From NCBI GenBank assembly GCA_016709765.1, contig JADJMD010000014.1, forward strand, positions 1 through 64,000: DNA of 64,000 nucleotides, read 5' to 3'. The translations under genes and the position numbers were made by a program. Origin of the DNA: Ignavibacteriales bacterium. GTDB lineage: Bacteria > Bacteroidota > Ignavibacteria > Ignavibacteriales > Ignavibacteriaceae. Every line of letters begins with the position of its first letter. The first letter of the stretch is position 1. The notes beneath the pieces are model-generated. The model was not told the origin of the DNA. It saw nothing but the letters and a program-made list of their open reading frames with translations, and did no database searches. Below, piece after piece: positions 26,078 to 35,169 of the stretch.

Positions 26078-27109
26078 TTAAAGTTTATTTAGAACATTTT
26101 TAATATCGTTATGCACTTTATTTATATTAATCGAATCCATACAATTTAATTTTTCACATTGTTCACGAGTACAATTTTTACAATCTATGTTTGGCTCGTA
26201 CACAAGTTTTTTATTTGTGTAAGGCGCCCAACGCTCTTTTGAGCATGAAACTATTTTGGGATAAAACCCCACTGCATATTTTCCTAGTGCCGCCGCAATG
26301 TGTATCGGTCCAGTTGAGTTTGAAATAAACATAACTGATTTACTAATCAAGGCAGTTAGTTCATCAAGATTAAATTTACCTGCAAAGTTTTTTGCCTTAC
26401 CCGATGATTTTATTTTCTCACAAAGTTCAACTTCGTTTTTATTTCCTGTTAAGATGATCTGAACATTATCTTCATCAAGTTTTTTTACAAGCTCTGAAAA
26501 TTTATTTATCGACAAATCAATAGAGCTTCCACCGCTGCCGGGATGAACAATAACAATTGGTTTTTGTAAATCTATTTTTTCATCCAATAAAATCTTAATA
26601 ATGTTTTGTTGTAATTGTTCATCTACTCTTAAATCATAACTAACATTTTTTTCATCAACATTATTCTTGATGCTTAATTTTTCAAGAAGATTAACATTGT
26701 ATTCAAGTTCGTGTCGTTCAGCATTTTTTCTGTGTTCATAAACTTTTTGATTAAATAGAAAAGAATACCATCTATAGCCAGTTCCGATTCTATTTTTTAT
26801 TCCACTTAAAAACATAATTAACGAAGGAATAAAAATGGGACGAACAACAATACAAGTATCGAACTTTTTTGATCTTATAAGTTTTAAGTTATCAAATAGC
26901 TCAAACTTGCCATCGGATTCATTAAGAACAATTACTTCATCAATAAAAGGATGATTGTAAACAATATTTTTTGTGTATTCACGAACTAAAAATGACACTT
27001 TACAATTTGGATATTGTTTTTTAATTAAGCCAGCCAAGGGCAACGTTAAAACAAGATCACCGATTCTATCAGTTCTAACAATTAATATATTTTTTGGTTC
27101 AATAATCAT
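26078..27109 (-). CDS. Glycosyltransferase family 9 (heptosyltransferase-like)
   Basis: The product is a GT-B fold glycosyltransferase of family 9, the ADP-heptose:LPS heptosyltransferase group. The N-terminal acceptor domain starts ILIVRTDRIGDLVLTLPLA, the family hallmark. The nucleotide-sugar domain has VIVHPGSGGSSIDLSINKFSEL and FISNSTGPIHIAAALGKYAVGFYP. Near the C-terminus there is a cysteine cluster (CKNCTREQCEKLNC) seen in many GT9 proteins. It likely adds a sugar to a lipopolysaccharide-like core on the cytoplasmic side. The start overlaps the stop of the preceding DNA glycosylase gene by four bases (ATGA). Confidence 0.9.
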   Translation of the reverse strand: MIIEPKNILIVRTDRIGDLVLTLPLAGLIKKQYPNCKVSFLVREYTKNIVYNHPFIDEVIVLNESDGKFELFDNLKLIRSKKFDTCIVVRPIFIPSLIMFLSGIKNRIGTGYRWYSFLFNQKVYEHRKNAERHELEYNVNLLEKLSIKNNVDEKNVSYDLRVDEQLQQNIIKILLDEKIDLQKPIVIVHPGSGGSSIDLSINKFSELVKKLDEDNVQIILTGNKNEVELCEKIKSSGKAKNFAGKFNLDELTALISKSVMFISNSTGPIHIAAALGKYAVGFYPKIVSCSKERWAPYTNKKLVYEPNIDCKNCTREQCEKLNCMDSININKVHNDIKNVLNKL

Positions 27110-27717
27110 CTTGATAAATACGGATTTCCAATTTCAAAAAATCTCCAAGGCAAACTAACAGATTTAGAAATTCCAATTCTTTTAGAAATTCCAATCATAT
27201 TTTTTTTAAGTTTTGGTTGATCAACAATAAATATTGAGCTGTTTATCAGATCAGAACCAGAATGTATTTTATTAAAACCAAAAGCCTTACAAACTTTTCC
27301 AGGTCCGCTTGTTAGATTATAAATTTCTTTTTCCGATTTCAATTGTCTGCCAAATCTATTTTCAATCATTTTATCAATTCCAATTAATGGTTCAACAGCA
27401 CGAATCAAAACCGCGGCACCATGATTTAGTTTCCCGGGAACAACATTACAACAAAAATGTGCGCCGTAAGTAAAGTAAACATAAAAATATCCGCCTTCAT
27501 TAAACATAACTTCATTACGTTTTGTTTTGCCGTTAAATGAATGTGACGCTTTATCTACTTTTCCATCGTATGCTTCAACTTCAATAATTCTTCCAGCAAA
27601 AACCCGATTCCCATCTTTCTTAACTAGTACCTTACCAAGCAAGTCCTTTGCCACAGTAAGAACAGGGCGAATATAGAATTTTTTGGTTAAAATTGTGCTT
27701 TTAGTTGTATCAATCAT
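27106..27717 (-). CDS. 3-methyladenine DNA glycosylase (AAG/MPG family)
   Basis: The product removes alkylated purines from DNA in base-excision repair. At 203 aa it matches the bacterial Mpg/AAG family. Signatures are KDLLGKVLVKK, GRIIEVEAYDGKVDKASHSFNGKTKRN (catalytic Glu in EVEAY and the family's SH motif), GGYFYVYFTYGAHFCCNVV and LTSGPGKVCKAFG. The gene lies between the TPR gene (42 bp gap) and GT9 (4-bp overlap), so it is carried in the envelope operon without an obvious functional link. Confidence 0.93.
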   Translation of the reverse strand: MIDTTKSTILTKKFYIRPVLTVAKDLLGKVLVKKDGNRVFAGRIIEVEAYDGKVDKASHSFNGKTKRNEVMFNEGGYFYVYFTYGAHFCCNVVPGKLNHGAAVLIRAVEPLIGIDKMIENRFGRQLKSEKEIYNLTSGPGKVCKAFGFNKIHSGSDLINSSIFIVDQPKLKKNMIGISKRIGISKSVSLPWRFFEIGNPYLSR

Positions 27718-27759
27718 AGTACAAAAGCGATAATAAAGTATGCAGGAAATGAAGAATGA

Positions 27760-28455
27760 TTAAGCAATTAGTTTAGATTTTAATTCGGCAATTTTAGATT
27801 CAAAGTAACTCTCTTTTTCCGGATTTTTTTGTTTAAGCTTTTTATAAACATAAATAGCTTCTTTAAACTCACCTTGAGTAATATAGATTTTTGCAAGTGT
27901 TTCAGAAACTATAAAATCATTGTTTGAAAATGCTTTTGGTTTAGTTTCTGCAATTTTCTTTTTGGCATCATTAACGGTTTGAGTTGCGCCTTCAATTTCG
28001 GCAGTAAGTTTATTAAGTGTTTCTTCAATGCTTTCAGATGGTTTTTCTTTTTCTAAATTATTTTCCGGTTGAGGATTAATCATTGAAAAATTTTCTTTTG
28101 CAGAATCAGCCCAGCGAGAGACATTAAAAAGTTGTCTTTGTTTTTTTATTGCATCAATCTCACGCAAATAATAATCAAATGTTTTTGGCGAATGAATAAG
28201 CTCACTTCCCTTTTTAACAAACTTTAGTGCTTGTCCGTAATTTCCTTTTATAGTATGAGCTTTGCTTAGTAAAAAGTAAGCAGCGTAAAAATCAGGATGG
28301 TGAGTCAATCCATCACTTAAAATTTTAATTGCTTCATCAATATTATTTTTTTCAATTTCATTTTCTGCAACACGAGCGAACAACGGTGATTTATTATTGT
28401 ACTCGTATATTAAACTTACTTTTTGATTAAATGCATCAAATGAATTAGTGCTCAT
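27760..28455 (-). CDS. TPR-repeat protein
   Basis: This 231-aa protein is mainly helical with tetratricopeptide repeats. They cover about residues 20-100 (SPLFARVAENEIEKNNIDEAIKIL, PDFYAAYFLLSKAHTIKGNYGQALKFVKKG) and a further one at about 185-220 (LAKIYITQGEFKEAIYVYKKLKQKNPEKE). The middle is a charged, coiled-coil-like stretch. There is no signal peptide, so it is probably cytoplasmic and a protein-interaction adaptor. Its start codon overlaps the stop of the GT2 gene (TAATG), which suggests co-translation and a possible partnership with that membrane glycosyltransferase. Confidence 0.8.
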   Translation of the reverse strand: MSTNSFDAFNQKVSLIYEYNNKSPLFARVAENEIEKNNIDEAIKILSDGLTHHPDFYAAYFLLSKAHTIKGNYGQALKFVKKGSELIHSPKTFDYYLREIDAIKKQRQLFNVSRWADSAKENFSMINPQPENNLEKEKPSESIEETLNKLTAEIEGATQTVNDAKKKIAETKPKAFSNNDFIVSETLAKIYITQGEFKEAIYVYKKLKQKNPEKESYFESKIAELKSKLIA

Positions 28456-29912
28456 TATATTTTCTTTGTTGCGTATGCATGTTTAATTGATGTATAAGCT
28501 ATAAATGAAAATCCCATTGTAAACAAAACCTGGAAAGGAATAGAAGCAAGTTCCATAAAATAAATCGAAGACAACACACCGATAAAACAATAAACAGCAA
28601 GCACAGCTTCAACAAAAACAGAAAGTCCAAGTTTTTTATTTAGATATTTATTTCCAACAAAAGTATCTTTACCAGTTTCCTGTTTGAACTTTGGTGTACG
28701 TACAAATTCACTTTTTCTATTCATTAAGCCTTCAAACACAGCGCGGGAATTATTAACTGCAAGCCCCATACTTCCAGCCATAAACAACGGAAAGAGCACG
28801 ATTCTCTTTCGCCAATCTGTGTGGATATCTTTTTGTGAATAAAGATAAAATAAAAATGAACTAACAAAAGCGAGAACGAATAAAGACATTATCGCAAAGT
28901 AAATTTCGTGCGCACCGCTGTTTTTAATAAAGATTAGTGGAACATTTAGAATTGCAGCAAGCAAAATAAACGGAAAAACTAAATTGTTTGTTAAATGAAA
29001 AGTTGATTGAAGTTTTACTCTCATTGGAACTTTAGATTTCCAAACTAAAGGAAGAATTTTTTTGGCTGTTTCAACAGCACCTTTCGTCCAGCGGAATTGT
29101 TGAGCTTTTAAAGCATTGATTTCAGAAGGTAACTCCGCAGGTGAAGTAAAATCCTTTAAGAAAACAAATCGCCAACCGATAAGCTGAGCGCGATAGCTTA
29201 AATCTAAATCCTCTGTAAGCGTATCAGCATGCCAGTTGCCTGCGTCTTCAATACATTTTTTTCTCCACACGCCGCCGGTTCCGTTAAAATTAATAAAGAA
29301 ACCAGATTTGTTTCGAACGGTTTGTTCAATTACAAAATGTCCATCAAGCGCAAGTGCTTGCGCTTTTGTGATAATTGAATAATCGCCGTTTAAGTGTTCC
29401 CATCTTGATTGAACCATTCCAACTTTATCATCTGTAAAGTAAGAAAGCGTTTTTTTTAGAAATTCTTTTTGTGGAATAAAATCTGCATCAAAAATTGCGA
29501 TGAACTCACCTTTAGCAATTTTCATTCCTTCTTTAAGTGCGCCTGCTTTATAACCTTCCCTCGACCCTCTTCTGATATGAACAATATCAAAACCTTCTTT
29601 TTGCTTTGCTTCAACAGCTTTTGCAACTATTGAAGTTGTTTCATCAGTAGAATCATCAAGAACCTGAATTTCCATTTTATCTTTTGGATAGTCAATCTCA
29701 CAAACTGAATCAATTAATCTTTCGATCACATACATTTCGTTATAAAGCGGGAGTTGAATGGTAACCATTACATCATTTTTAAAATCTTTGTTTGGCTGTG
29801 GAATTTTATGACCATATTTTCTATGATAAAACATCATTACAAACCCATGCAATCCAAATAAAAACAGGATGGACAGTGAAGTAAAATATCCTATTAAAAC
29901 TGCTTGTTCCAT
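28455..29912 (-). CDS. Processive-type membrane glycosyltransferase family 2
   Basis: The product is a membrane GT2 enzyme of the cellulose-synthase-like or ceramide-glucosyltransferase-like type. An N-terminal helix (about 5-27) is followed by the GT-A domain with VLDDSTDETT, AIFDADFIP (DxD), TEDLDLSYRAQLIGW and QQFRWTKG (QxxRW), the D,D,D,QxxRW set of such enzymes. Three or four C-terminal membrane helices follow (FPFILLAAILNVPLIFI, IYFAIMSLFVLAFVSSFLFYLY, LGLSVFVEAVLAVYCFIGVL). It transfers sugar from a nucleotide donor to a lipid or growing glycan; the product is not predictable from sequence. It lies between lptE and the TPR gene in the envelope operon. Confidence 0.88.
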   Translation of the reverse strand: MEQAVLIGYFTSLSILFLFGLHGFVMMFYHRKYGHKIPQPNKDFKNDVMVTIQLPLYNEMYVIERLIDSVCEIDYPKDKMEIQVLDDSTDETTSIVAKAVEAKQKEGFDIVHIRRGSREGYKAGALKEGMKIAKGEFIAIFDADFIPQKEFLKKTLSYFTDDKVGMVQSRWEHLNGDYSIITKAQALALDGHFVIEQTVRNKSGFFINFNGTGGVWRKKCIEDAGNWHADTLTEDLDLSYRAQLIGWRFVFLKDFTSPAELPSEINALKAQQFRWTKGAVETAKKILPLVWKSKVPMRVKLQSTFHLTNNLVFPFILLAAILNVPLIFIKNSGAHEIYFAIMSLFVLAFVSSFLFYLYSQKDIHTDWRKRIVLFPLFMAGSMGLAVNNSRAVFEGLMNRKSEFVRTPKFKQETGKDTFVGNKYLNKKLGLSVFVEAVLAVYCFIGVLSSIYFMELASIPFQVLFTMGFSFIAYTSIKHAYATKKI

Positions 29913-29934
29913 TAAAACTAACTTGCCTTTCTTT

Positions 29935-30477
29935 TTACCAACCAGAGACGGTATCTAACAAAATATCTTCACTAATAAGATCTAAAGCTTCTTCTATTGC
30001 GGTTTTTCTTCCTGCAATTGGATTACTTGATTGGTAATCACTATAATTTGAAAAAGTTTTTTCAAAAACAGTTGTACGCTTTACAAGATCGCGATAAATA
30101 ACTCTAACTCCAATTGTAAGTCTTCTTGATGTAATGCTTTCACCTGCAGAAACAATTGCGGGCGCATCAGAAAGTGAAACTATTGAGCATTCTAAAAGTG
30201 CATTTGCAGATGTTCGTTCACCAACCTGCAAAGTATTATCATCAATAAATTTTTGAATTAATTTTTGTGTTAAACTTTCTCTTAAATTAGGCTCACCGGA
30301 ACCGCTTCTGTCATCTGCAATCGGGATTGCAATTGTCTTTAAATGTTCCGGAACTGAAGCACCTGTAAAAGAATAGGCACAGCACCCGGTAAAATTAATT
30401 GCTGTTAATCCAACAAACAAAAATATTAAAATCGTAATTAAAATTATTTTATTTTTTTTATGATTCATTGATATCAT
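29935..30477 (-). CDS. lptE: LptE family LPS-assembly lipoprotein
   Basis: The product is a lipoprotein that plugs the LptD barrel to deliver lipopolysaccharide to the outer membrane. It has a lipoprotein signal with a lipobox at FTGC|CAYSFTGASVP, then the LptE-type text LKTIAIPIADDRSGSGEPNLRESLTQKLIQKFIDDN and RRLTIGVRVIYRDL. The length of about 180 aa fits. Two starts are possible, 30477 and 30468 (MISMNHKK); the first overlaps the sigma-54 activator gene by 20 bp and the second by 11 bp. The glycosyltransferase gene follows after 22 bp. Confidence 0.85.
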   Translation of the reverse strand: MISMNHKKNKIILITILIFLFVGLTAINFTGCCAYSFTGASVPEHLKTIAIPIADDRSGSGEPNLRESLTQKLIQKFIDDNTLQVGERTSANALLECSIVSLSDAPAIVSAGESITSRRLTIGVRVIYRDLVKRTTVFEKTFSNYSDYQSSNPIAGRKTAIEEALDLISEDILLDTVSGW

Positions 30478-31567
30478 ATTCTTTTAATTTTCTGTACAAA
30501 GTTCTCTCGCTAATATTTAATAATCTTGCAGCTTTACGTTTACTTCCTTTTGTTTTATCCAATGCTTTTACGATAGCATCTTTTTCCAGATCTCTGATTG
30601 ATAAAACATCATCAACGTTTTCTTTCCGATTAAAATCTTCAACATTAAAGCGATGAGTTATTATATCTTTTAATTCCATTATATCTTTTTTGATTTCAAA
30701 AAGCGCACGATACATTAATTCTCTGTCTGCATCTTCGGGAGATTTTCTTAAGAAAACCGGTAAATTTCTTTGTTCATCAAAATCAACATAATCTGATCTT
30801 AATTCTAAAAACATATCTTCGCTTAATGTCTTTCCCCTATTTAATGCAATTGCAGTTTCGATAGTGTTTTTTAACTCGCGGATGTTGCCGGGCCAGGTAT
30901 AATTTTTTAAAATCTCAATTGTGCCTTCAGTGATAATTGGAAACTCAACATTATTATTTTCGCAATAGATTTTAGCAAAATGTTTTGCAAGTTCTTCAAT
31001 ATCATTTTTTCTCTTTCTCAGCGGTGGAATATTTATTGAAACGGCTTTTAATCTAAAAAATAAATCTTCTCTAAATCTTCTTGTATCAACTTCGCGCTGT
31101 AAATCTTTATTTGTAGCAGCAATAATTCTAACATCAACTTTGCTAACTGTTTCTGCGCCAAGCTTCATAAATTCTTTTGTCTCGATTGCGCGTAAAAGTT
31201 TTACTTGTGTTGTTAACGGAAGCTCGCCAATCTCATCTAAAAATAGTGTGCTGTTATCTGCAATTTCAAAATAACCTTTGCGTGATTCAACTGCGCCGGT
31301 AAACGAACCTTTTTTGTGTCCGAATAATTCGCTTTCAATGATGCCTTCGGGAATTGCACCACAGTTTACGGAAATCATAGGTTTGTTGGAGCGGTTGCTA
31401 AAATCGTGAATAGCTTTTGCAAAAACTTCTTTTCCAACTCCGCTCTCACCATAAATTAAAACAGAAATATCAGATTGCGCAACTTGCATGATAATATCAA
31501 CCAAATCATTAATTTCTTTTGATTTGCCGATTATTCCATTTCTATTTTTAAACTCTTCTCTTGTCAT
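30458..31567 (-). CDS. Sigma-54 dependent Fis-type transcription activator without receiver domain
   Basis: The product is an AAA+ activator that opens sigma-54 promoters. Walker A is GESGVGKE, the sigma-54 contact loop is ELFGHKKGSFTGA, Walker B is LFLDEIGEL, and a C-terminal Fis helix-turn-helix ends the protein (GSKRKAARLLNISERTLYRKLKEY). There is no N-terminal sensory domain: the AAA+ domain starts within the first 15 residues (NGIIGKSKEINDLV), so control must come from expression or from an unseen partner. At 369 aa it is compact. It lies in the middle of the envelope operon, overlapping lptE. Confidence 0.93.
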   Translation of the reverse strand: MTREEFKNRNGIIGKSKEINDLVDIIMQVAQSDISVLIYGESGVGKEVFAKAIHDFSNRSNKPMISVNCGAIPEGIIESELFGHKKGSFTGAVESRKGYFEIADNSTLFLDEIGELPLTTQVKLLRAIETKEFMKLGAETVSKVDVRIIAATNKDLQREVDTRRFREDLFFRLKAVSINIPPLRKRKNDIEELAKHFAKIYCENNNVEFPIITEGTIEILKNYTWPGNIRELKNTIETAIALNRGKTLSEDMFLELRSDYVDFDEQRNLPVFLRKSPEDADRELMYRALFEIKKDIMELKDIITHRFNVEDFNRKENVDDVLSIRDLEKDAIVKALDKTKGSKRKAARLLNISERTLYRKLKEYDINES

Positions 31568-31638
31568 CTGTTGGATTTAATTTTTGTCTGCCATTTTGTA
31601 AAAATTGTGTGCCAAATATAGCAAAATGAAAGAATTTA

Positions 31639-32424
31639 TTAAAGGCAGTCTGAATTGTAATGTTTTAGCTCAAGTCCATCAAAAGCTAAAATAAAGCGAG
31701 ATTTTAAATGATTTGCTATAGATTCCAAATATTTTTCAAATTGGATTTCAAAATTATCCGGAACATGAGTTAAAACAATTTTTTGCAGATTTAATTTTTC
31801 AAAGATTTCAATCAAGTTTTCAAATTTAACGTGAGTTATTTCAGCGATTAACCAATCAACTTTTTGATTAAAAAGATATAAATCTTTTTCACTTCCAATA
31901 TCGCCGGTGTAAATACAAGAATTTTCATCATCTTTAAAAAGAAAACTTAATGATATAAAACTTATGTTATTTTTTAATTCATCGGTTTGATATTTATCCA
32001 GATGTGAATTCAATTTTGAGGTTAAACAAAAATCATCAATTAGTATGATTTCTTTTTCTTCATCAAAAGGAATAACATTTAATTTAAAATTCATTCGCTC
32101 TTTAAATAAATAAGAATGATAAATAAAATCTTCAATAAAATCTTTGTTAGATGAATGAACAAAAATAGAAAGTTCTTTTTTACGTTCGCCTAATTTCATT
32201 TGTGTTATCAAAGAAGGTAATCCGGAGTAATGATCCGGATGAAGATGTGAAATTAAAATTGCATCAATAATATTATAATTAATATTTTGAGTTAGAATTG
32301 CTTGCGAAACCCCATCACCGCAATCAACCAATAAATTATAATTCTTAGATGTGATTAAAAGAGATGAGTGAAAGCGTGCTAAAGAAGTAAAACCTGAGCC
32401 TGTGCCAATGAACTTAATCTTCAC
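31639..32424 (-). CDS. MBL-fold metallo-hydrolase, RNase Z-like
   Basis: This 261-aa protein has the metallo-beta-lactamase fold. The metal motif HLHPDHYSG lies at about residues 60-68, a second His/Asp position at YTGDIGSEKDLYLF, and a late His at LTHVPDNFEI. The N-terminus KIKFIGTGSGFTSLARFHSSLLI is typical of RNase Z or phosphodiesterase-type MBL proteins. Without the long flexible arm of RNase Z, its substrate (tRNA 3' end, cyclic nucleotide or phosphorylated compound) is open. Its start overlaps the end of the SPOR-domain gene by four bases. Confidence 0.82.
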   Translation of the reverse strand: MKIKFIGTGSGFTSLARFHSSLLITSKNYNLLVDCGDGVSQAILTQNINYNIIDAILISHLHPDHYSGLPSLITQMKLGERKKELSIFVHSSNKDFIEDFIYHSYLFKERMNFKLNVIPFDEEKEIILIDDFCLTSKLNSHLDKYQTDELKNNISFISLSFLFKDDENSCIYTGDIGSEKDLYLFNQKVDWLIAEITHVKFENLIEIFEKLNLQKIVLTHVPDNFEIQFEKYLESIANHLKSRFILAFDGLELKHYNSDCL

Positions 32425-33134
32425 TGATTTATCTCAACAACTCGTCCTGCAATTCTAAATCGTGCATCTGCAATAGGAAGAAAATCTTCAGCTTCTTTTC
32501 TAGTTTCAAATTTGCCGAGGTAAACGACATTAAAAACTGTGCCCGCAACATTTTTTTCTTTTATAAAAGAAAACATTCCAACCGATTCAATTTCTTTTTT
32601 AAGTGCGGCTGCATTCGCAGCATTTGTAAAAGCTCCCGCTTGAACAGAATACAAATTAACTTTATCGTTATCATTCTTTGTAACTGTAGATTCGTTATTC
32701 CCTTGATTGGATTCCTCAACATCGTTTTTAACAACGTTTGCAGAAGCCATTTTTATGTAAGGCGATTCCGGATAATCTTTTTTTAGCTTCTCTAAATTTT
32801 TATCCGCTGTATTGTATAATCCGAGCGCGAAATAGTACGAGTAAATTCTATAAAGCGCTGCATCAGCATAACTGCTTTTGGGAAATTTTTCAAGAAGTGT
32901 TTGATAAAGCACAACTGCGTCTTGTCCGTTTTCAGTTAGAACACCTTCAAGAAAAATTAGGTTTGCACTTTTAGTATAATCTGTTTTTAAATCGAGTAGT
33001 TTACCTTTTACTTCTTCAAGTTTTCCTTGTTCAATCATTTTTAGATACGGAACAATATCAACTTCTTGAGCAAAAATCTGTGAGGTAAACAGAAAAGGAA
33101 AAAAGAAAAGAATTATTGAAAAGTGTTTTTTCAT
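32421..33134 (-). CDS. SPOR-domain exported protein with TPR-like repeats
   Basis: This 237-aa protein has a signal peptide (residues 1-22, ending IFAQ). Its middle (about 25-130) is a TPR/YbgF-like repeat region (FPKSSYADAALYRIYSYYFALGLYNTADKNL and DYPESPYIKMA). A linker rich in Asn/Asp precedes a SPOR domain at about 160-237 (LYSVQAGAFTNAANAAALKKEIE to LGKFETRKEAEDFLPI). SPOR domains bind glycan strands of peptidoglycan that lack stem peptides, so a role in the division site or envelope is likely. It sits 46 bp downstream of miaB. Confidence 0.86.
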   Translation of the reverse strand: MKKHFSIILFFFPFLFTSQIFAQEVDIVPYLKMIEQGKLEEVKGKLLDLKTDYTKSANLIFLEGVLTENGQDAVVLYQTLLEKFPKSSYADAALYRIYSYYFALGLYNTADKNLEKLKKDYPESPYIKMASANVVKNDVEESNQGNNESTVTKNDNDKVNLYSVQAGAFTNAANAAALKKEIESVGMFSFIKEKNVAGTVFNVVYLGKFETRKEAEDFLPIADARFRIAGRVVEINQ

Positions 33135-33179
33135 AAAAGTATAACAAACTAAAAAATGTTTAATTGCAAATTAGTTTGT

Positions 33180-34538
33180 TTAAGCTGTAAGCGCAATACC
33201 ATCTTTTAACGGTTCGATGTGTGAAAGATATTCGCCAAATAACGTGCCCGAAGTAGCTTTATTGATTTTAACCTTAATGTAATTTCCGTTTTTAATTTTA
33301 TCATTGATGGGAACTATTACTGTTTTATTTGTATCCGTTCTTCCTGCTACAAAATCATTAGATTTTTTACTGAATCCTTCGACCAGTATAATATCCTCGG
33401 TTCCAATTAATGCTTGATTTATTTCAAAAGAAATTTGCTGTTGAACATCAATAATCTCTTGCAATCTTTTTGATTTTACATCCTCAGGAACATCGTCTTC
33501 CATTCTATGAGCTTTCGTTCCTTCTCGAGGAGAATATTTAAACATATAAGCACCATCGTACCGAACTTGCTCCATCACTTCTAAAGTTGCTAAATGGTCT
33601 TCCCAGGTCTCTGTTGGAAATCCAGAAATTATATCTGTAGAAAAAGTTGCGCCAGGAATTATTTTTTTAGCCTTTTCAATCAAATTTAGATAATGCTCAA
33701 CTGTGTAAGTTCTATTCATAAGCTCAAGAATTCTGTTTGAACCCGATTGGACAGGCAGATGAATGTAGTTGCAAAGATTTGGATGTTCTGCAATTGTGTA
33801 TAAAAGCTTATCAGAAATATCCTGCGGATGCGATGTACTAAATCTAATCCTCATTCTTCTATCAACTTTTGCAGCAGCAGATAGTAAATCCGCAAAATCT
33901 CCACCACCATTATCCTCATCAATATACGAGTTAACATTTTGCCCAAGCAATGTTACATCTTTAAATCCACGAACTGAAAGATTTTCTAACTCCGTTATAA
34001 TTGACTGAAGTGAACGACTTCGTTCTCTGCCGCGAGTAAATGGAACTACACAGAAAGTACAAAACTTATCACAGCCGCGCATAACGGAAATCCATGCAGA
34101 AAGTCCGTCTTCTCTGTGAGGCTCAATATCATCATATGTTTCTGTGCGAGAAAGTTTAACACCAATTCCCTTATCACCGTTCAATGCAACATCAATATAT
34201 TCAGGCAATCTTCTGTATTCATCTGGACCCACAACTAAATCAACAGCTTTTTTATCTTCAACTAAATCTTTGCGTAAACGCTCTGCCATGCATCCTAGAA
34301 TACCAAGCACAAGTGTTGGATTATTTTCTTTAAGCGTTTTTAAATTTCCAATTCTGCCATAAATTCTTTGTTCTGCATTCTCTCTAATGCTGCAAGTATT
34401 AAGTAAAACAACATCAGCTTTTTTAGGGTTATCTGTAACATCGTAACCTTGTTTTTTTAAAATACCGAGTACAATCTCGGTATCAGCAAGATTCATCTGG
34501 CAGCCATACGTTTCTATGTATACATTATTTTTTTGCAT
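33180..34538 (-). CDS. miaB: tRNA-2-methylthio-N6-dimethylallyladenosine synthase MiaB
   Basis: The product is a radical-SAM methylthiotransferase that modifies A37 of tRNAs reading UNN codons. The UPF0004 domain has ETYGCQMNLADTEI, LNTCSIRENAEQRIYGRI and GILGCMAERL, supplying three cluster cysteines. The radical-SAM motif is RGCDKFCTFCVVPFTRG (CxxxCxxC). A TRAM domain lies at the C-terminus (about 385-445, TEDIILVEGFSKKSNDFVAGRTDTNKTVIV). At 452 aa it is a normal MiaB; the RIYGRIGNLK text favours MiaB over MtaB or RimO. It heads the large envelope operon, after a possible small membrane gene. Confidence 0.95.
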   Translation of the reverse strand: MQKNNVYIETYGCQMNLADTEIVLGILKKQGYDVTDNPKKADVVLLNTCSIRENAEQRIYGRIGNLKTLKENNPTLVLGILGCMAERLRKDLVEDKKAVDLVVGPDEYRRLPEYIDVALNGDKGIGVKLSRTETYDDIEPHREDGLSAWISVMRGCDKFCTFCVVPFTRGRERSRSLQSIITELENLSVRGFKDVTLLGQNVNSYIDEDNGGGDFADLLSAAAKVDRRMRIRFSTSHPQDISDKLLYTIAEHPNLCNYIHLPVQSGSNRILELMNRTYTVEHYLNLIEKAKKIIPGATFSTDIISGFPTETWEDHLATLEVMEQVRYDGAYMFKYSPREGTKAHRMEDDVPEDVKSKRLQEIIDVQQQISFEINQALIGTEDIILVEGFSKKSNDFVAGRTDTNKTVIVPINDKIKNGNYIKVKINKATSGTLFGEYLSHIEPLKDGIALTA

Positions 34539-34567
34539 AAAATTTTTAAATCATTGTGGAAAGGAAA

Positions 34568-34726
34568 TCAGGAAACTGTCATAAAGCAAAGTGCAAGATT
34601 TAAATGTAGAAAAACAACAACATAAAAAGCTATTGTAAAAACTTTATCTTTTCTTTTTCTCTCTTCAATAAGATTATTGTTATCATCTAATTTGGTTTTT
34701 TCTTCTATTTTAACAAATCCGAACAT
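34568..34726 (-). CDS. Possible small single-helix membrane protein (52 aa)
   Basis: An ATG at 34726 opens a 52-codon frame ending 29 bp before miaB on the same strand. The translation has a charged N-terminal part (KIEEKTKLDDNNNLIEERKRKD) and a hydrophobic helix (FTIAFYVVVFLHLNLALCF) near the C-terminus. The layout, with charge first and one helix last, is that of a tail-anchored small protein. A weak ribosome-site-like GTGGGA lies 8 bp upstream. I do not recognise it, and it could be fortuitous in AT-rich DNA. Confidence 0.35.
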   Translation of the reverse strand: MFGFVKIEEKTKLDDNNNLIEERKRKDKVFTIAFYVVVFLHLNLALCFMTVS

Positions 34727-35169
34727 CTAGTCCCACTATAAAATTAAACAAATATTAAAGATAAAATAAGTATAAGTTTTAATAAAAAATATGGTTTAAT
34801 CGATCTTACTTCGATAAGAAATTTATATCATTTCAACTTTTATCGATTTGGTGAATTTTATTATCGATAAAAAAAGAATTTTCTTTAGTTATAATAAAGT
34901 GAATTTCAAATTATTTTATTACACATGAAGCTGATATAAAAATTTATTACATCGGCATTTTTTACGTTATATTTTGTTTGGCAACTATTTCGTAAACTAA
35001 TTATTTCTCATCTTTTTTCTTAAGTAAATAGCGTAACCTAGTTAATTTTAGTAAGTTATAATGAATAAATAGTTTGTTTAATTCAAAGACTTTACTTATT
35101 TATGGGTAAAAAGTTGGGCATTTTATTTGAATCCTAACTGTGTTTCTGAAAAAAATTAAGGATACGATT
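34727..35169. other. Divergent intergenic region, 443 bp, with clustered TTATCGA sites
   Basis: No gene is supported. It separates miaB and the small ORF from the plus-strand secreted gene, so promoters in both directions are expected. Between 34798 and 34870 there are four related words: AATCGAT, TCGATAA, TTATCGAT and the perfect palindrome TTATCGATAA (34861-34870). This may be a regulator-binding array. The ribosome site of the next gene is at 35158-35162 (AAGGA). Confidence 0.4.
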
